Assembly (NCBI GenBank): GCA_022823185.1
Contig: JAJDXQ010000010.1
Location: 1 to 64,000 of the forward strand
Source of the DNA: Caldilineaceae bacterium
GTDB taxonomy: Bacteria; Chloroflexota; Anaerolineae; Caldilineales; Caldilineaceae
Reading direction: 5' to 3'
DNA length: 64,000 nt
Part shown: in pieces, positions 1 through 8,959 of the stretch
How the letters are laid out: every line of letters begins with the position of its first letter
How positions within the stretch are numbered: position 1 is the first letter of the stretch
Notes under the pieces: generated by a model
Told to the model about the DNA's origin: nothing
The model's database searches: none
The model's input: the letters and a program-made list of their open reading frames with translations, nothing else
Program-made: the position numbers and the translations under genes

Positions 1-130
1 ACCCCCCCCACAACACCTCGTCAGACCCTCGCAAACGCCCATCCATCGCCCATCCATCGCCCATTCATCACTCGCCCTGGCCCGATTCGCGCCCCTTCGC
101 GGATCCCCGCCCTTTTCCACCCCCAATCTC

Positions 131-304
131 TCACGAACACTCGTAAACGCTCGTGAACGCTCGTAAACACTCGTAAACGCTCATGCAACGCTCACAAACA
201 CTCGTAAACGCTCGTGAACGCTCGTAAACACTCGTAAACGCTCACAAACGCTCATGAACACTCGTAAACGCTCACGAACACTCATGCAACGCTCACGAAC
301 ACGC
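131..304. repeat. 10-bp degenerate tandem repeat tract
   Basis: About seventeen head-to-tail copies of a roughly 10-bp unit resembling CGCTCGTAAA, with substitutions (CACTCGTAAA, CGCTCGTGAA, CGCTCACAAA) and occasional 1-bp insertions, as in CTCATGCAACG. Variants recur in a higher-order pattern, as if blocks of several units were duplicated. The flanks (40-65 and 300-330) carry a second short repeat, CCATCCATCG. There are no unique spacers, so this is not CRISPR. No gene is seen from 1 to about 530. Confidence 0.85.
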
Positions 305-528
305 ATCCATCATTCGCCCCATCCCCCATTCGCGGCGTTTTCCCCTGAGAAGAGCACCCGCAGGGGTTTCGCCTACACCGATTGAAAGGAAAGGTCAACG
401 GAACATGGTTAGTGACGGTGGAAGTGCAGGATGATACAGAGAACGATCACCTGAAGGTGTCTGGTACGCGGAAGCACAGTTGTCGTCAAGAAGCGGATGG
501 ATCATCCATTCGAGTGCTGCGAGACTGA

Positions 529-548
529 TATACATTAAGTGATGTATA
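529..548. promoter_or_regulatory. Palindrome (operator candidate) upstream of the LRR gene
   Basis: A perfect inverted repeat with 7-bp arms (TATACAT, ATGTATA) and a 6-nt centre. The right arm merges into TATACT at 545-550, which could be a -10 box, but I see no convincing -35. It lies about 105 bp before the start codon at 654. Its role as an operator is inference from position and symmetry. Confidence 0.3.
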
Positions 549-653
549 CTGCCAGACAAAGGGTTTGAAATACCCCAACGATGCATGTTCCCGTAGTGAA
601 TGTATTCTAATGGCGGAAAGACACGACCGCCCGGAATACAGGAAGGGGCTCCG

Positions 654-3600
654 ATGATAAACAGGGCGCCAATGCTGGCCGGGAAGCCCCTGAGCATTTT
701 TGTTCTGGTCGCAGTACTTGCGGCGCTGACTCCACTCTCCTTCCGCACAGATAGTGTAGCGCATGCACAGACAGACGCCTCGGCAGTTCCCGACGCGCCG
801 ACGCTGACTGCGGCGTCCATTGGAGAGACAACGGTCGAGCTCAGTTGGATGCCGGTCTCCGGCGCTGCCAGCTACGAGCTCTGGGTGTGGGACAATGTCA
901 ACGACTGGCAACGTCTTGATGACGGCAATTTGACAACCACCTCCTACACCCACGAGGGACTGACCGCCGGGAGGACCTATTTCTACGCCATCCGCGCCGT
1001 AAATGCCGCTGGCCGGGAAGGCGCATGGTCGGAATACCTGCCCGTAACCACGGCCGCGAGTTCGCCGCAGTCGCAAGATACGCCGACGGCCACGCCGACA
1101 GTCTCTCAGACGGCCACTTCGACAGCCACACCGACAATCTCTCAGGCGGCCACTTCGACGGCCACACCGACGCCCACGCCCACGCCGCTTCCAGGACCGG
1201 AGCTGACCGCCCGGACGATAAAGAACGGTGTGGAACTGGGTTGGGCCGCGACGCCGGGCGCGGCGCGCTACGAGCTCTGGACGTGGTGGGCAAGCGATAC
1301 CGGCTGGCAGCGTGTCGACGACGGCAGTTTGACAGCCACATCCTACACCCATGCGGGGCTGACTGCCGGGAGGACCTACCACTACGCAGTCCGCGCGGTA
1401 AATGCCGCTGGCCAGGAAGGCGCATGGTCGGCGTTTGTGTCCGCGACCGTACCCGAGTCGTCGGAGACCTTGGGGGCGCCGACGCTGACGGCTGTGTCCA
1501 CGATGACGACAGCTGTCGAACTCAGCTGGACGCCGGTCTCCGGTTCAGCCAGGTACGAGCTTTGGGTGTGGTGGGACAGCGACCCCGGCTGGCAACGTCT
1601 TGATGACGGCAGCCTGACAGGCGCCTCCTACACCCACGAAGGACTGACCGCCGGAAGAAGCTACTTCTACGCTGTCTGCACGGTGGACGGCGGCGGCAAC
1701 CGGGGCGCGTGCTCGGAGAACGTATCCGCGACCGTGCCCGAGTCGCCGGCAGTTCCGATCGTGAAGGAGGAGAGGGCCGCGCTGGTCGCCCTCTATCAGG
1801 CGACAGACGGCGCCGACTGGACGCAGAATGACAACTGGCTGAGCGAGCAGCCGCTCGCTACCTGGCACGGCGTAGTCACGGACGCGAGAGGACACGTAAC
1901 TGAACTGCGCCTTGCAAATATAGGGTTGAGCGGGCCGATTTCGGATATGAGCGCACTGACCAGCCTCACGAGGCTGGACCTCGAGTCCAACCAGTTGCGC
2001 GGGCCGATTCCGGATTTGAGCGCGCTGACCAGCCTGATGTGGTTGGACCTCGGCTCCAACCAATTGAGCGGGCCGATTCCGAATTTGAGCGCACTGACCG
2101 GCCTGGCGAGGCTGGACCTCGGCGAAAATGGGTTGAGCGGGCCGATTCCGGACTTGAGCGCTCTCACCAACCTGACGAAGTTGGACCTCGGCTACAACCA
2201 GTTGAGCGGGCCGATTCCGGATCTGACCCCCCTCACCAACCTGACGGAGCTGGTCCTCACCGGCAACCGGTTGAGCGGGCCGATTCCGGATCTGACCCCC
2301 CTCACCAACCTGACGGAGTTGCACCTTGACGCCAACCGGCTGAGCGGGTCGATTCCGGATCTGAGCGCCCTCACCAACCTGTCAAGTCTGTATCTCAGCG
2401 TCAATCAGTTGAGCGGGCCGATTCCGGACTTGAGCGGTCTCACCAACCTGACAAAGTTGTTCCTCTGGTACAACGGATTGAGCGGGCCGATTCCGGACTT
2501 GAGCGCCCTCACCAACTTGACGGAGCTGGTCCTCACCGACAACCGGTTGAGCGGGCCGATTCCGGACCTGGGCGCCCTCACCAACCTGACCAGGCTGGAT
2601 CTCGGCTCCAACCAGTTGAGCGGACCGATACCGGACCTGGGCGCCCTCACCAACCTGACCAGGCTGGACCTCACCTACAACCAACTGAGCGGATCGATAC
2701 CGGACCTGGGCGCCCTCACCAACCTGACGGAGCTAAACCTCACCTACAACCAGTTGAGCGGACCGATTCCGGACCTGGGCGCCCTCACCAACCTGACGAA
2801 GCTGGACCTCAGTCACAACGTGTTGAGCGGGCCGATACCGGACCTGGGCGCCCTCACCAACCTGACAGAGTTGGACCTTGGCGTCAACGTGTTGAGCGGG
2901 CCGATCCCGAACCTGGGCGCCCTCACCAACCTGGCCTCCCTGAACCTCTACGACAACCGGTTGAGCGGGCCGATTCCGGATCTGAGCGCCCTCACCAACC
3001 TGACAGGGTTGTACCTGAACGTCAACGTGTTGAGCGGGTCGATTCCGGATTTGAGCGCCCTCGCCAACCTGGCCGAGCTGGCTCTCGGCGCCAACCAGTT
3101 GAGCGGCCCAATCCCTGATCTGAGCGCCCTGACCAACCTGACCGATCTCTATATCGGTCACAACCGGTTGAGCGGGCCGGTTCCCGATCTGAGCGCACTG
3201 GTCAATCTGAGGTGGCTGTCTCTCGGTCACAACCAGCTGAACGGGCCGGTTCCCGATCTGAGCGCACTGGTCAATCTGAGGGGGCTGCACCTCAATAACA
3301 ACCAGCTGAGCGGGTCGATTCCCGATCTGAGCGCACTGGTCAATCTGACGTGGCTGTACCTCAATGACAACCGGCTGAGCGGATCGATTCCCGATCTGAG
3401 CGCTCTCATCAACCTGACGAGCCTGTCCCTCGCAGGAAATCAGTTGTGCCTGCCTGAAGGCACAAACCTGTCTGACTTAAGTGAGGTTGTGGCCTCTCAC
3501 CTGCGGGGCCTGAATCTGCCCTCCTGCGCGGGCGGACTGCCCCCGGAGACGCCGGAGACGCCTCAGACCCCACAGAATCCGGCCACACCGGAGGAAAGAG

Positions 3601-4811
3601 CGGCACTGATCGCATTCTACCGGGCAACCGACGGCCCCAACTGGGCGCAAAACGAGGACTGGCTGAGCGATGCGCCGGTCGCTGCCTGGTACGGTGTTGT
3701 CACTGACGACAGGGGGCGCGTAACAGGACTGGAGCTCTCGGCAAACTTGCTGCGCGGGCCGATCCCGGATCTGAGTGCCCTTACCAACCTGAAAACACTG
3801 GACCTCTCACTTAACGGGTTGAGCGGGCCGGTCCCGGACCTGGGGGCTCTCACAAACCTGACGAGGCTGGACCTCTCATCTAACTTGCTGCGCGGGCCGA
3901 TCTCTGATCTGAGCGCCCTTATCAACCTGAGAGAGCTGGACCTCGGTCACAACCGGTTGGGCGGGACGATTCCGGATCTGAGCGCCCTCACCAACCTGAC
4001 GAGGCTGCACCTCGGCGACAACCGGTTGAGCGGACCGATCCCGGATCTGAGCGCTCTCACCAACCTGACGGAGCTGAGACTCGGTTACAACCGGTTGAGC
4101 GGGTCGATTCCGGATCTGAGCGCTCTCACCAGCCTGACGGAACTGTCCCTCGGTTCTAACCAGTTGAGCGGGCCGATTCCGAATCTGAGCGGTCTAACCG
4201 GCCTGACGGATCTGGTCCTCCAGTACAATCAGTTGAGCGGGCCGATCCCGGACTTGGGCGCCCTCACCAGCCTGAAGTTCTTATCTCTCAACGACAATCA
4301 GTTGAGCGGGCCGATTCCGGACTTGAGCGCCCTTACGAGCCTGCTAGATCTGGGCCTCGGTTACAACCAGTTGAGCGGGCCGATTCCGGATCTGAGTGCC
4401 CTCACCAGCCTGACATATCTGTACCTCGAGTCCAACCAGTTGAGTGGGTCGATTCCGGATCTGGGCGCCCTCACCAACCTGACACGCCTGGACCTCGCCT
4501 CCAATCAGCTGAGCGGACCGGTTCCAGATCTGAGCGCCCTCACCAGCCTGACGAGCCTGCACCTCAGTTACAATCAGTTGAGTGGGTCAGCTCCGAACCT
4601 GGGCGCCCTCACCAATCTGTCCTGGCTCTCCCTCAGTCACAACCAGTTGAGCGGTCCGATTCCGGACCTGGATGCCCTCACCAATCTGACATATCTGGAC
4701 TTCAGAGGCAATCTGTTGTGCCTGCCTGAAGGAGCGGTGTTGTCCGGTCTTAATCAAGCTGTGGCCGCTCATCTGCGGAGCCTTAATCTTCCGACATGCA
4801 CGGGACGCTGA
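654..4811 (+). CDS. Secreted FN3 / leucine-rich-repeat protein (1385 aa)
   Basis: A large exported repeat protein, probably for adhesion or protein binding at the cell surface. I chose ATG 654, preceded by AGGAAGGGG at 640-648, over an ATG at 600 without a ribosome site. Residues 10-38 form a signal peptide ending AHA. Three fibronectin-III-like units (about 44-135, 180-270, 275-365) are separated by a Pro/Thr-rich linker. Then come two blocks, each with an LRR N-terminal cap (motif EERAALxAxYxATDG, about 375 and 980) followed by 23-residue LRRs of the plant-like type LTNLTxLxLxxNxLSGPIPDL, about 22 in the first array and 15 in the second. Each block ends in a cap with LCLPEG and a late cysteine. 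At DNA level the LRRs are a 69-bp tandem repeat. I see no sorting signal or C-terminal membrane anchor. The exact ligand is unknown. Confidence 0.9.
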   Translation: MINRAPMLAGKPLSIFVLVAVLAALTPLSFRTDSVAHAQTDASAVPDAPTLTAASIGETTVELSWMPVSGAASYELWVWDNVNDWQRLDDGNLTTTSYTHEGLTAGRTYFYAIRAVNAAGREGAWSEYLPVTTAASSPQSQDTPTATPTVSQTATSTATPTISQAATSTATPTPTPTPLPGPELTARTIKNGVELGWAATPGAARYELWTWWASDTGWQRVDDGSLTATSYTHAGLTAGRTYHYAVRAVNAAGQEGAWSAFVSATVPESSETLGAPTLTAVSTMTTAVELSWTPVSGSARYELWVWWDSDPGWQRLDDGSLTGASYTHEGLTAGRSYFYAVCTVDGGGNRGACSENVSATVPESPAVPIVKEERAALVALYQATDGADWTQNDNWLSEQPLATWHGVVTDARGHVTELRLANIGLSGPISDMSALTSLTRLDLESNQLRGPIPDLSALTSLMWLDLGSNQLSGPIPNLSALTGLARLDLGENGLSGPIPDLSALTNLTKLDLGYNQLSGPIPDLTPLTNLTELVLTGNRLSGPIPDLTPLTNLTELHLDANRLSGSIPDLSALTNLSSLYLSVNQLSGPIPDLSGLTNLTKLFLWYNGLSGPIPDLSALTNLTELVLTDNRLSGPIPDLGALTNLTRLDLGSNQLSGPIPDLGALTNLTRLDLTYNQLSGSIPDLGALTNLTELNLTYNQLSGPIPDLGALTNLTKLDLSHNVLSGPIPDLGALTNLTELDLGVNVLSGPIPNLGALTNLASLNLYDNRLSGPIPDLSALTNLTGLYLNVNVLSGSIPDLSALANLAELALGANQLSGPIPDLSALTNLTDLYIGHNRLSGPVPDLSALVNLRWLSLGHNQLNGPVPDLSALVNLRGLHLNNNQLSGSIPDLSALVNLTWLYLNDNRLSGSIPDLSALINLTSLSLAGNQLCLPEGTNLSDLSEVVASHLRGLNLPSCAGGLPPETPETPQTPQNPATPEERAALIAFYRATDGPNWAQNEDWLSDAPVAAWYGVVTDDRGRVTGLELSANLLRGPIPDLSALTNLKTLDLSLNGLSGPVPDLGALTNLTRLDLSSNLLRGPISDLSALINLRELDLGHNRLGGTIPDLSALTNLTRLHLGDNRLSGPIPDLSALTNLTELRLGYNRLSGSIPDLSALTSLTELSLGSNQLSGPIPNLSGLTGLTDLVLQYNQLSGPIPDLGALTSLKFLSLNDNQLSGPIPDLSALTSLLDLGLGYNQLSGPIPDLSALTSLTYLYLESNQLSGSIPDLGALTNLTRLDLASNQLSGPVPDLSALTSLTSLHLSYNQLSGSAPNLGALTNLSWLSLSHNQLSGPIPDLDALTNLTYLDFRGNLLCLPEGAVLSGLNQAVAAHLRSLNLPTCTGR

Positions 4812-4936
4812 ATGTGCGGAGGCGCCGGACGTGCCGTGGACTTGACGCCGACCATCGGTAAGGGAGAACGTCCTACGCAGGACAGGAGCGCTTCACGCGT
4901 TCCAAAGGTCTTACAGAATCCAGGAGTAATGCAAGA

Positions 4937-4968
4937 GGCCCCCGCTTCAAGCGAAGGCAACGGGGGCC
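4937..4968 (+). terminator. Probable rho-independent terminator after the LRR gene
   Basis: A perfect 8-bp stem (GGCCCCCG / CGGGGGCC) with a 16-nt loop lies 126 bp after the LRR stop codon. It is followed by ATTTGG, so the T tract is weak. It separates the LRR gene from the next promoter. Confidence 0.5.
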
Positions 4969-5022
4969 ATTTGGCATGCGCTCTCAATCTGGCGGCAGGA
5001 GGCACGTAGAATTCCGGCTTCT

Positions 5023-5051
5023 TTGACGCTCGATTGTGACACGTGTACAAT
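5023..5051 (+). promoter_or_regulatory. Sigma-70-type promoter for the oxidoreductase operon
   Basis: TTGACG (5023-5028), a 17-bp spacer and TACAAT (5046-5051) predict a start near 5058, giving a leader of about 108 nt before the ATG at 5166. Besides the terminator at 4937 and this promoter, the gap 4812-5165 holds nothing else I can recognise. Confidence 0.6.
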
Positions 5052-5165
5052 GCAGGGAAAGTTGGAGGGAAGTTCCCATTTTTGGGAGGATGCCTTCTCT
5101 GGGCGACAGCTGACCCGCAGGGGCACATCGCACATCACGCAGACCGCACGAATTCAGGAGTTTCC

Positions 5166-6176
5166 ATGACCGCGCCAAAGTACACCCGCGTTGCACTCTA
5201 TCTGCAGGACAAACATTCGATCCGCGAGGGGATGGAGCACGCGCGCTACGCGGAGGAGAAGGGATTCGAGGCGGTCTGGCAGGCGGAAAGCCGCCTGGTG
5301 CGGGATGCGATTGTGCCGATGGCGGCGTTCGCCGCGGTTACTGAGCGGATTCAGATCGGCTCCGGCGTCATCAACAACTGGACGCGCAATATCGGGCTGC
5401 TGGCGGCCACTTTTCTGACGCTGGACGACCTGGCGCCGGACCGCGTCATCTGCGGCGTGGGCGCGTGGTGGGATCCCCTGGCGAAGAATGTGGGCATCAG
5501 CCGGCGCAGACCGTTGAAGGCGATGCGGGAGACGGTGGAGGTCACGCGGCGTTTGCTGGCGATGGAGAATGTCACATTTGAGGGCGAATTTCACCAGGTG
5601 AACGGCATCGAACTGGATGTCGTGCATGGCCGCCAGACGCCGCGCAATGTGCCGATCATGATCGGCGCGACCGGACCGAAAATGATGGAGCTGACCGGGG
5701 AGATCGCGGACGGCGCGGTGTTGAACTACTGTGTGCCGCCGGACTATAATCACATGGCGCTGGAGCGGCTGGAAATCGGCGCGAAGCGGGCCGGCCGCAG
5801 CCTGGATGACGTCGACCGCCCGCAGCTGATCGTCTGCTCGGTGCATGACGACCAGCAGACGGCCCTGGACGGCGCGCGCGAGCTGCTCACCCAGTATTTG
5901 GGGCAGCAGCCGCACATCGCCCAGGCCAGCGGGGTCAAGCCGGAGGTTGTTGAGGAGATTCAGTCGATTCTGGGCTGGCCGGCGACGATTGAGCAGGTGC
6001 GCGAGGCCATGCCGTTGGTGCCGGACGAGCTGGTCACGCGCATCACGGCCAGCGGCACGCCGGAGGACGTGAAAAAGAAGGTACGCGAATATATGGACAA
6101 CGGCGCCACCTGCCCGATTCTTTACCCTCTGGGCGATGTGAAGCTGATGATTGATACGTTTGCGGATGGGTTTTAA
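5166..6176 (+). CDS. LLM-class flavin-dependent oxidoreductase
   Basis: A luciferase-like monooxygenase / F420-dependent reductase superfamily enzyme (336 aa) using FMN or F420; the substrate cannot be read from sequence. It has the expected TIM-barrel features: [11 protein letters not shown] at the start, an FxAVWQAE segment, [17 protein letters not shown], and the [19 protein letters not shown] loop typical of the family. Start ATG 5166 follows AGGAG at 5156-5160; an upstream in-frame ATG at 5043 would overlap the promoter. It is the first gene of an operon-like run with a molybdenum hydroxylase, and the next gene starts 19 bp after its stop. The context suggests oxidation of a heterocycle or other organic substrate. 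Confidence 0.85.
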   Translation: MTAPKYTRVALYLQDKHSIREGMEHARYAEEKGFEAVWQAESRLVRDAIVPMAAFAAVTERIQIGSGVINNWTRNIGLLAATFLTLDDLAPDRVICGVGAWWDPLAKNVGISRRRPLKAMRETVEVTRRLLAMENVTFEGEFHQVNGIELDVVHGRQTPRNVPIMIGATGPKMMELTGEIADGAVLNYCVPPDYNHMALERLEIGAKRAGRSLDDVDRPQLIVCSVHDDQQTALDGARELLTQYLGQQPHIAQASGVKPEVVEEIQSILGWPATIEQVREAMPLVPDELVTRITASGTPEDVKKKVREYMDNGATCPILYPLGDVKLMIDTFADGF

Positions 6177-6195
6177 TCGTTTGCAATGGACTGAT

Positions 6196-7623
6196 ATGTA
6201 CCGCTTCTGCGAATCCCCCCTCACAGTTGAAGATGCCCTGCGGTTGAAGGCGGAACACGGCGCCGCGGCCCGATTCATTGCCGGCGGCACCGACCTGCTC
6301 ATCGATTTGGCGCGCGACGCCGCGGACGGCGCCGGGATTGGGCTGATCGATCTGACGCGCATACCGGGCCTGGCCGACATCTGGGAAGAGGACGGCGCGC
6401 TCCATCTCGGGCCCCTGGTGACGCATAACCAGTGCGTACGAAGCCGGTTGGTTGTGGAGCACGCGTTTGCGCTGGCGCGAGCCTGCTGGGAGGTGGGCGC
6501 GCCGCAGATTCGGAACCGGGCGACAGTTGCCGGCAACCTCGTCACCGCCAGCCCGGCCAACGACACGATTGTGCCGCTGCTGACGCTGGATGCCAGCGTA
6601 CGGCTTGAGAGCGCGGCGCGCGGCAGCCGCACGCTGCCGCTGGCGCGCTTCTTCCGCGGTGTGCGCCAGGTGGACCTGGCCGACGACGAGATGCTCACGC
6701 GGATCACAGTTCCCCTGCCCGAAGCGGGCCGGCGCGGCAATTTCATCAAGTTGGGGCTGCGCCGGGCGCAGGCGATCAGCGTTTTGAGCGTGGCCGGTTC
6801 GCTGGCCTGCGACGGCAGCGACTGGCAGGAGGCAACGGTTACGCATGCCGCGATCGCCTTGGGCGCGGTTGCGCCGACGGTGGAGCGGGCGACGGAGGCC
6901 GAGGACTATCTGACCGGCAAGACGCTGACGGATGAGACGATCGCGGCGGCGGCGCAACTGGCGGCGGCACAGGCGCGGCCGATCGACGATCTGCGCGGCA
7001 GCGCGTCCTACAGGACGGCGATGGTCGAGACGCTGGTGGCGCGGCTGTTGCGCCAGCTGCGCGCGGGGCGCGAGCGGGACGGCTGGCTGCCGGAACCCGT
7101 AACGCTGTGGGGCGATACGCAGGGGCGCTGGCCGGTCGCGTCGCGTCAGGGGCCGGAGGCAACGGTCAACGGTACAGTTGTCGAACTTGAAGGCGGCATG
7201 ACGCTGCTGGACAGCCTGCGGGCCGCCGGTTTTCTGGGCGTGAAAGAGGGCTGCGCCGAGGGTGAATGCGGGGCCTGCACCGTCTATCTGGACGGGATGG
7301 CGGTGATGTCCTGCCTGGCGCCGGCGGAGCGGGCCGCGGGTAGTGAAGTCGTGACGGTCGAGGGATTGACCGGGCCGGCCGGGCAGTCGACGGAGCTGTT
7401 GCACAGCGTGCAGCAGGCGCTGATCGAGAGCGGCGGCGTCCAGTGCGGCTTTTGCACGCCCGGAATCGTGATGTCGGCGGCGGCGCTGCTGGCCGAGCGG
7501 GCCAGCCCCAGCTGGACGGAGGCGCAGGAGGCGCTGGCAGGCAACCTGTGCCGCTGCACAGGTTACCGCAAGATTCTGGACGCGGTGGTGGCGGCGGGGC
7601 GAGGCGTGAGGGACGAGGAGTGA
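6196..7623 (+). CDS. Xanthine-dehydrogenase-family FAD subunit fused to 2Fe-2S subunit
   Basis: A 475-residue protein carrying two normally separate electron-transfer modules of molybdenum hydroxylases. Residues 1-300 are the FAD-binding domain (AGGTDLL and GNLVTASPAND motifs bind FAD). Residues about 320-475 are the iron-sulphur part, with a plant-type cluster (CAEGECGACT) and a second cluster (CGFC and CRCTGYRK). In classical xanthine dehydrogenases the Fe-S domain precedes the FAD domain; here the order is reversed. ATG 6196 matches the natural N-terminus (MYRFCESP) of CoxM-like subunits; upstream in-frame ATGs would overlap the previous gene. It should pair with the large subunit at 8960-11263, although two unrelated genes intervene. 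A 14-bp direct duplication (GAGTGAGGGACGAG) surrounds the stop codon. Confidence 0.88.
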   Translation: MYRFCESPLTVEDALRLKAEHGAAARFIAGGTDLLIDLARDAADGAGIGLIDLTRIPGLADIWEEDGALHLGPLVTHNQCVRSRLVVEHAFALARACWEVGAPQIRNRATVAGNLVTASPANDTIVPLLTLDASVRLESAARGSRTLPLARFFRGVRQVDLADDEMLTRITVPLPEAGRRGNFIKLGLRRAQAISVLSVAGSLACDGSDWQEATVTHAAIALGAVAPTVERATEAEDYLTGKTLTDETIAAAAQLAAAQARPIDDLRGSASYRTAMVETLVARLLRQLRAGRERDGWLPEPVTLWGDTQGRWPVASRQGPEATVNGTVVELEGGMTLLDSLRAAGFLGVKEGCAEGECGACTVYLDGMAVMSCLAPAERAAGSEVVTVEGLTGPAGQSTELLHSVQQALIESGGVQCGFCTPGIVMSAAALLAERASPSWTEAQEALAGNLCRCTGYRKILDAVVAAGRGVRDEE

Positions 7624-7683
7624 GGGACGAGGAGTGAGCGGCGTATCGGCCATATGGACTCCTCCAATAGGTGAACTGGGCAG

Positions 7684-8202
7684 ATGGGAACCGACGGAAG
7701 CGAAGTGATAACTTACTATCTGGAGATGACGAGCGCGGAGCAGCTGCGGCCGGCGCGTGCCCCCGCGCAACCGTTTGCCGTCCGGCAGGCGGAGTTGGCA
7801 TTCCCCGCGCTGAATCGCTTTTTCTATACCGAGGTGGGCCGGGAGTATTCGTGGTCGACGCGGCTGCCCTGGACCGATGAAGAGTGGCAGGCCTGGGTGG
7901 AGCGGCCCGGCATGCAGACATGGATCGGATATGTGCGCGAGACGCCGGCCGGCTATTTTGAGTTGGACCAACAGCACAGTTCCGGGGTCAAGCAGGTGGA
8001 ACTGGCCTATTTCGGCCTATTGCCGTCCTTTGTTGGCCGCGGCGTGGGAGGCGCGCTCCTGACGGAAGCGCTTCGCCGCGCCTGGGCGCTCGGACCGCAG
8101 CGCGTTTGGGTCCACACATGCACGTTGGACCACCCGGCGGCGCTGCCCAACTACCAGAAGAGGGGGTTTCGCATCTATGATCAGAAGAGGAATGCGGAGT
8201 GA
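7684..8202 (+). CDS. GNAT-family N-acetyltransferase
   Basis: A predicted acetyl-CoA-dependent acetyltransferase of 172 residues; the acceptor is unknown. Motif A of the fold is visible as VELAYFGLLPSFVGRGVGGALL, and a later Tyr sits in LPNYQKRGF, the usual motif B region. The gene lies between the two xanthine-dehydrogenase-family genes and its end overlaps the next reading frame by 26 bp. ATG 7684 is used; an internal ATG 42 bp downstream is possible. A role linked to the hydroxylase is only suggested by position. Confidence 0.8.
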   Translation: MGTDGSEVITYYLEMTSAEQLRPARAPAQPFAVRQAELAFPALNRFFYTEVGREYSWSTRLPWTDEEWQAWVERPGMQTWIGYVRETPAGYFELDQQHSSGVKQVELAYFGLLPSFVGRGVGGALLTEALRRAWALGPQRVWVHTCTLDHPAALPNYQKRGFRIYDQKRNAE

Positions 8203-8917
8203 CGTTCTATTTCTCCTCGGCATTTTTTTTCTTTTCGTTTTCCTCCGCCGTGAAAGAAAAAAACTTGCTTCGCCTTCGCCAAGTATGGGCGAATGGGGCT
8301 GGCTTGGGCCGGAGCCGTTTTTCGACACGCCCTTTGCGGATACCGTCCTGCCGCCCTCGCTGCCGCGGCGCGGGAACTGGCTGACCCGGGCTTTCGGCCG
8401 GTCGATGTACAGAGTGCTCGGCTGGCGCATCGAGGGCCAGTTGCCCGACGAGCCCAAGCTGGTAATCATCGGCGCTCCTCACACTTCCCACTGGGATGCC
8501 ATATTGGCGGTCGGATTCTTCCTGGCCACTGGGCTGGATTGCCGCTGGATGGTCAAGAGAGAGGCCTGCGATCACGCATTGGGCGGTCTCATGCGCTGGC
8601 TGGGCGCCTTACCGGTGAATCGCCAGTCGCCCGGCGATCTTGCGCAGCAGGTTGTCGACGAAATGAACCGCAGCGAGAAGTTCGTGCTGGTTCTGACGCC
8701 GGAGGGGACGCGCAAGAAGGTAGAACGTTGGAAGACCGGCTTCTACCGTATCGCTCTGGGTGCGGGAACGCCGGTCACCCTGGCCTATGCCGACTTTGAA
8801 CGGAAGGTCGCGGGTATCGGTCCGACCGTCTGGCCGAGCGGCGACATGGAAGCGCAGATGGAAGAGATACAGGCCTATTACCGCGGGATCCCGGCTCGAA
8901 ATCCGGAGTGGTTTTGA
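8177..8917 (+). CDS. 1-acyl-sn-glycerol-3-phosphate acyltransferase-like (PlsC family) protein
   Basis: A predicted lysophospholipid-type acyltransferase of 246 residues at the membrane. The catalytic HX4D motif appears as HTSHWD about residue 98, and the acceptor motif as TPEGTRKKVERWKTGFY. The start is uncertain: ATG 8177 follows AGAGGGGG at 8159-8165 but gives a hydrophobic N-terminus (LFLLGIFFLFVFL) encoded by a T-rich stretch. ATG 8285 would give a more typical soluble start without a ribosome site. The gene overlaps the GNAT gene and sits between the molybdenum-hydroxylase subunits, so translation may be coupled. Confidence 0.8.
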   Translation: MIRRGMRSDVLFLLGIFFLFVFLRRERKKLASPSPSMGEWGWLGPEPFFDTPFADTVLPPSLPRRGNWLTRAFGRSMYRVLGWRIEGQLPDEPKLVIIGAPHTSHWDAILAVGFFLATGLDCRWMVKREACDHALGGLMRWLGALPVNRQSPGDLAQQVVDEMNRSEKFVLVLTPEGTRKKVERWKTGFYRIALGAGTPVTLAYADFERKVAGIGPTVWPSGDMEAQMEEIQAYYRGIPARNPEWF

Positions 8918-8959
8918 ACTGCAGTGGATAGTGGATAGAGAAGACTCTGAGGTGTTTTG

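Noticed and set aside
131..304. CRISPR array
   Set aside because: The repeat unit is only about 10 bp and contiguous, with no spacers and no cas genes nearby.
1545..3925. Repetitive minus-strand frames opposite the LRR gene (QVGEGAQIRNRPAQ repeats)
   Set aside because: They are the reverse-strand shadow of the 69-bp LRR repeat and carry no start or ribosome signals.
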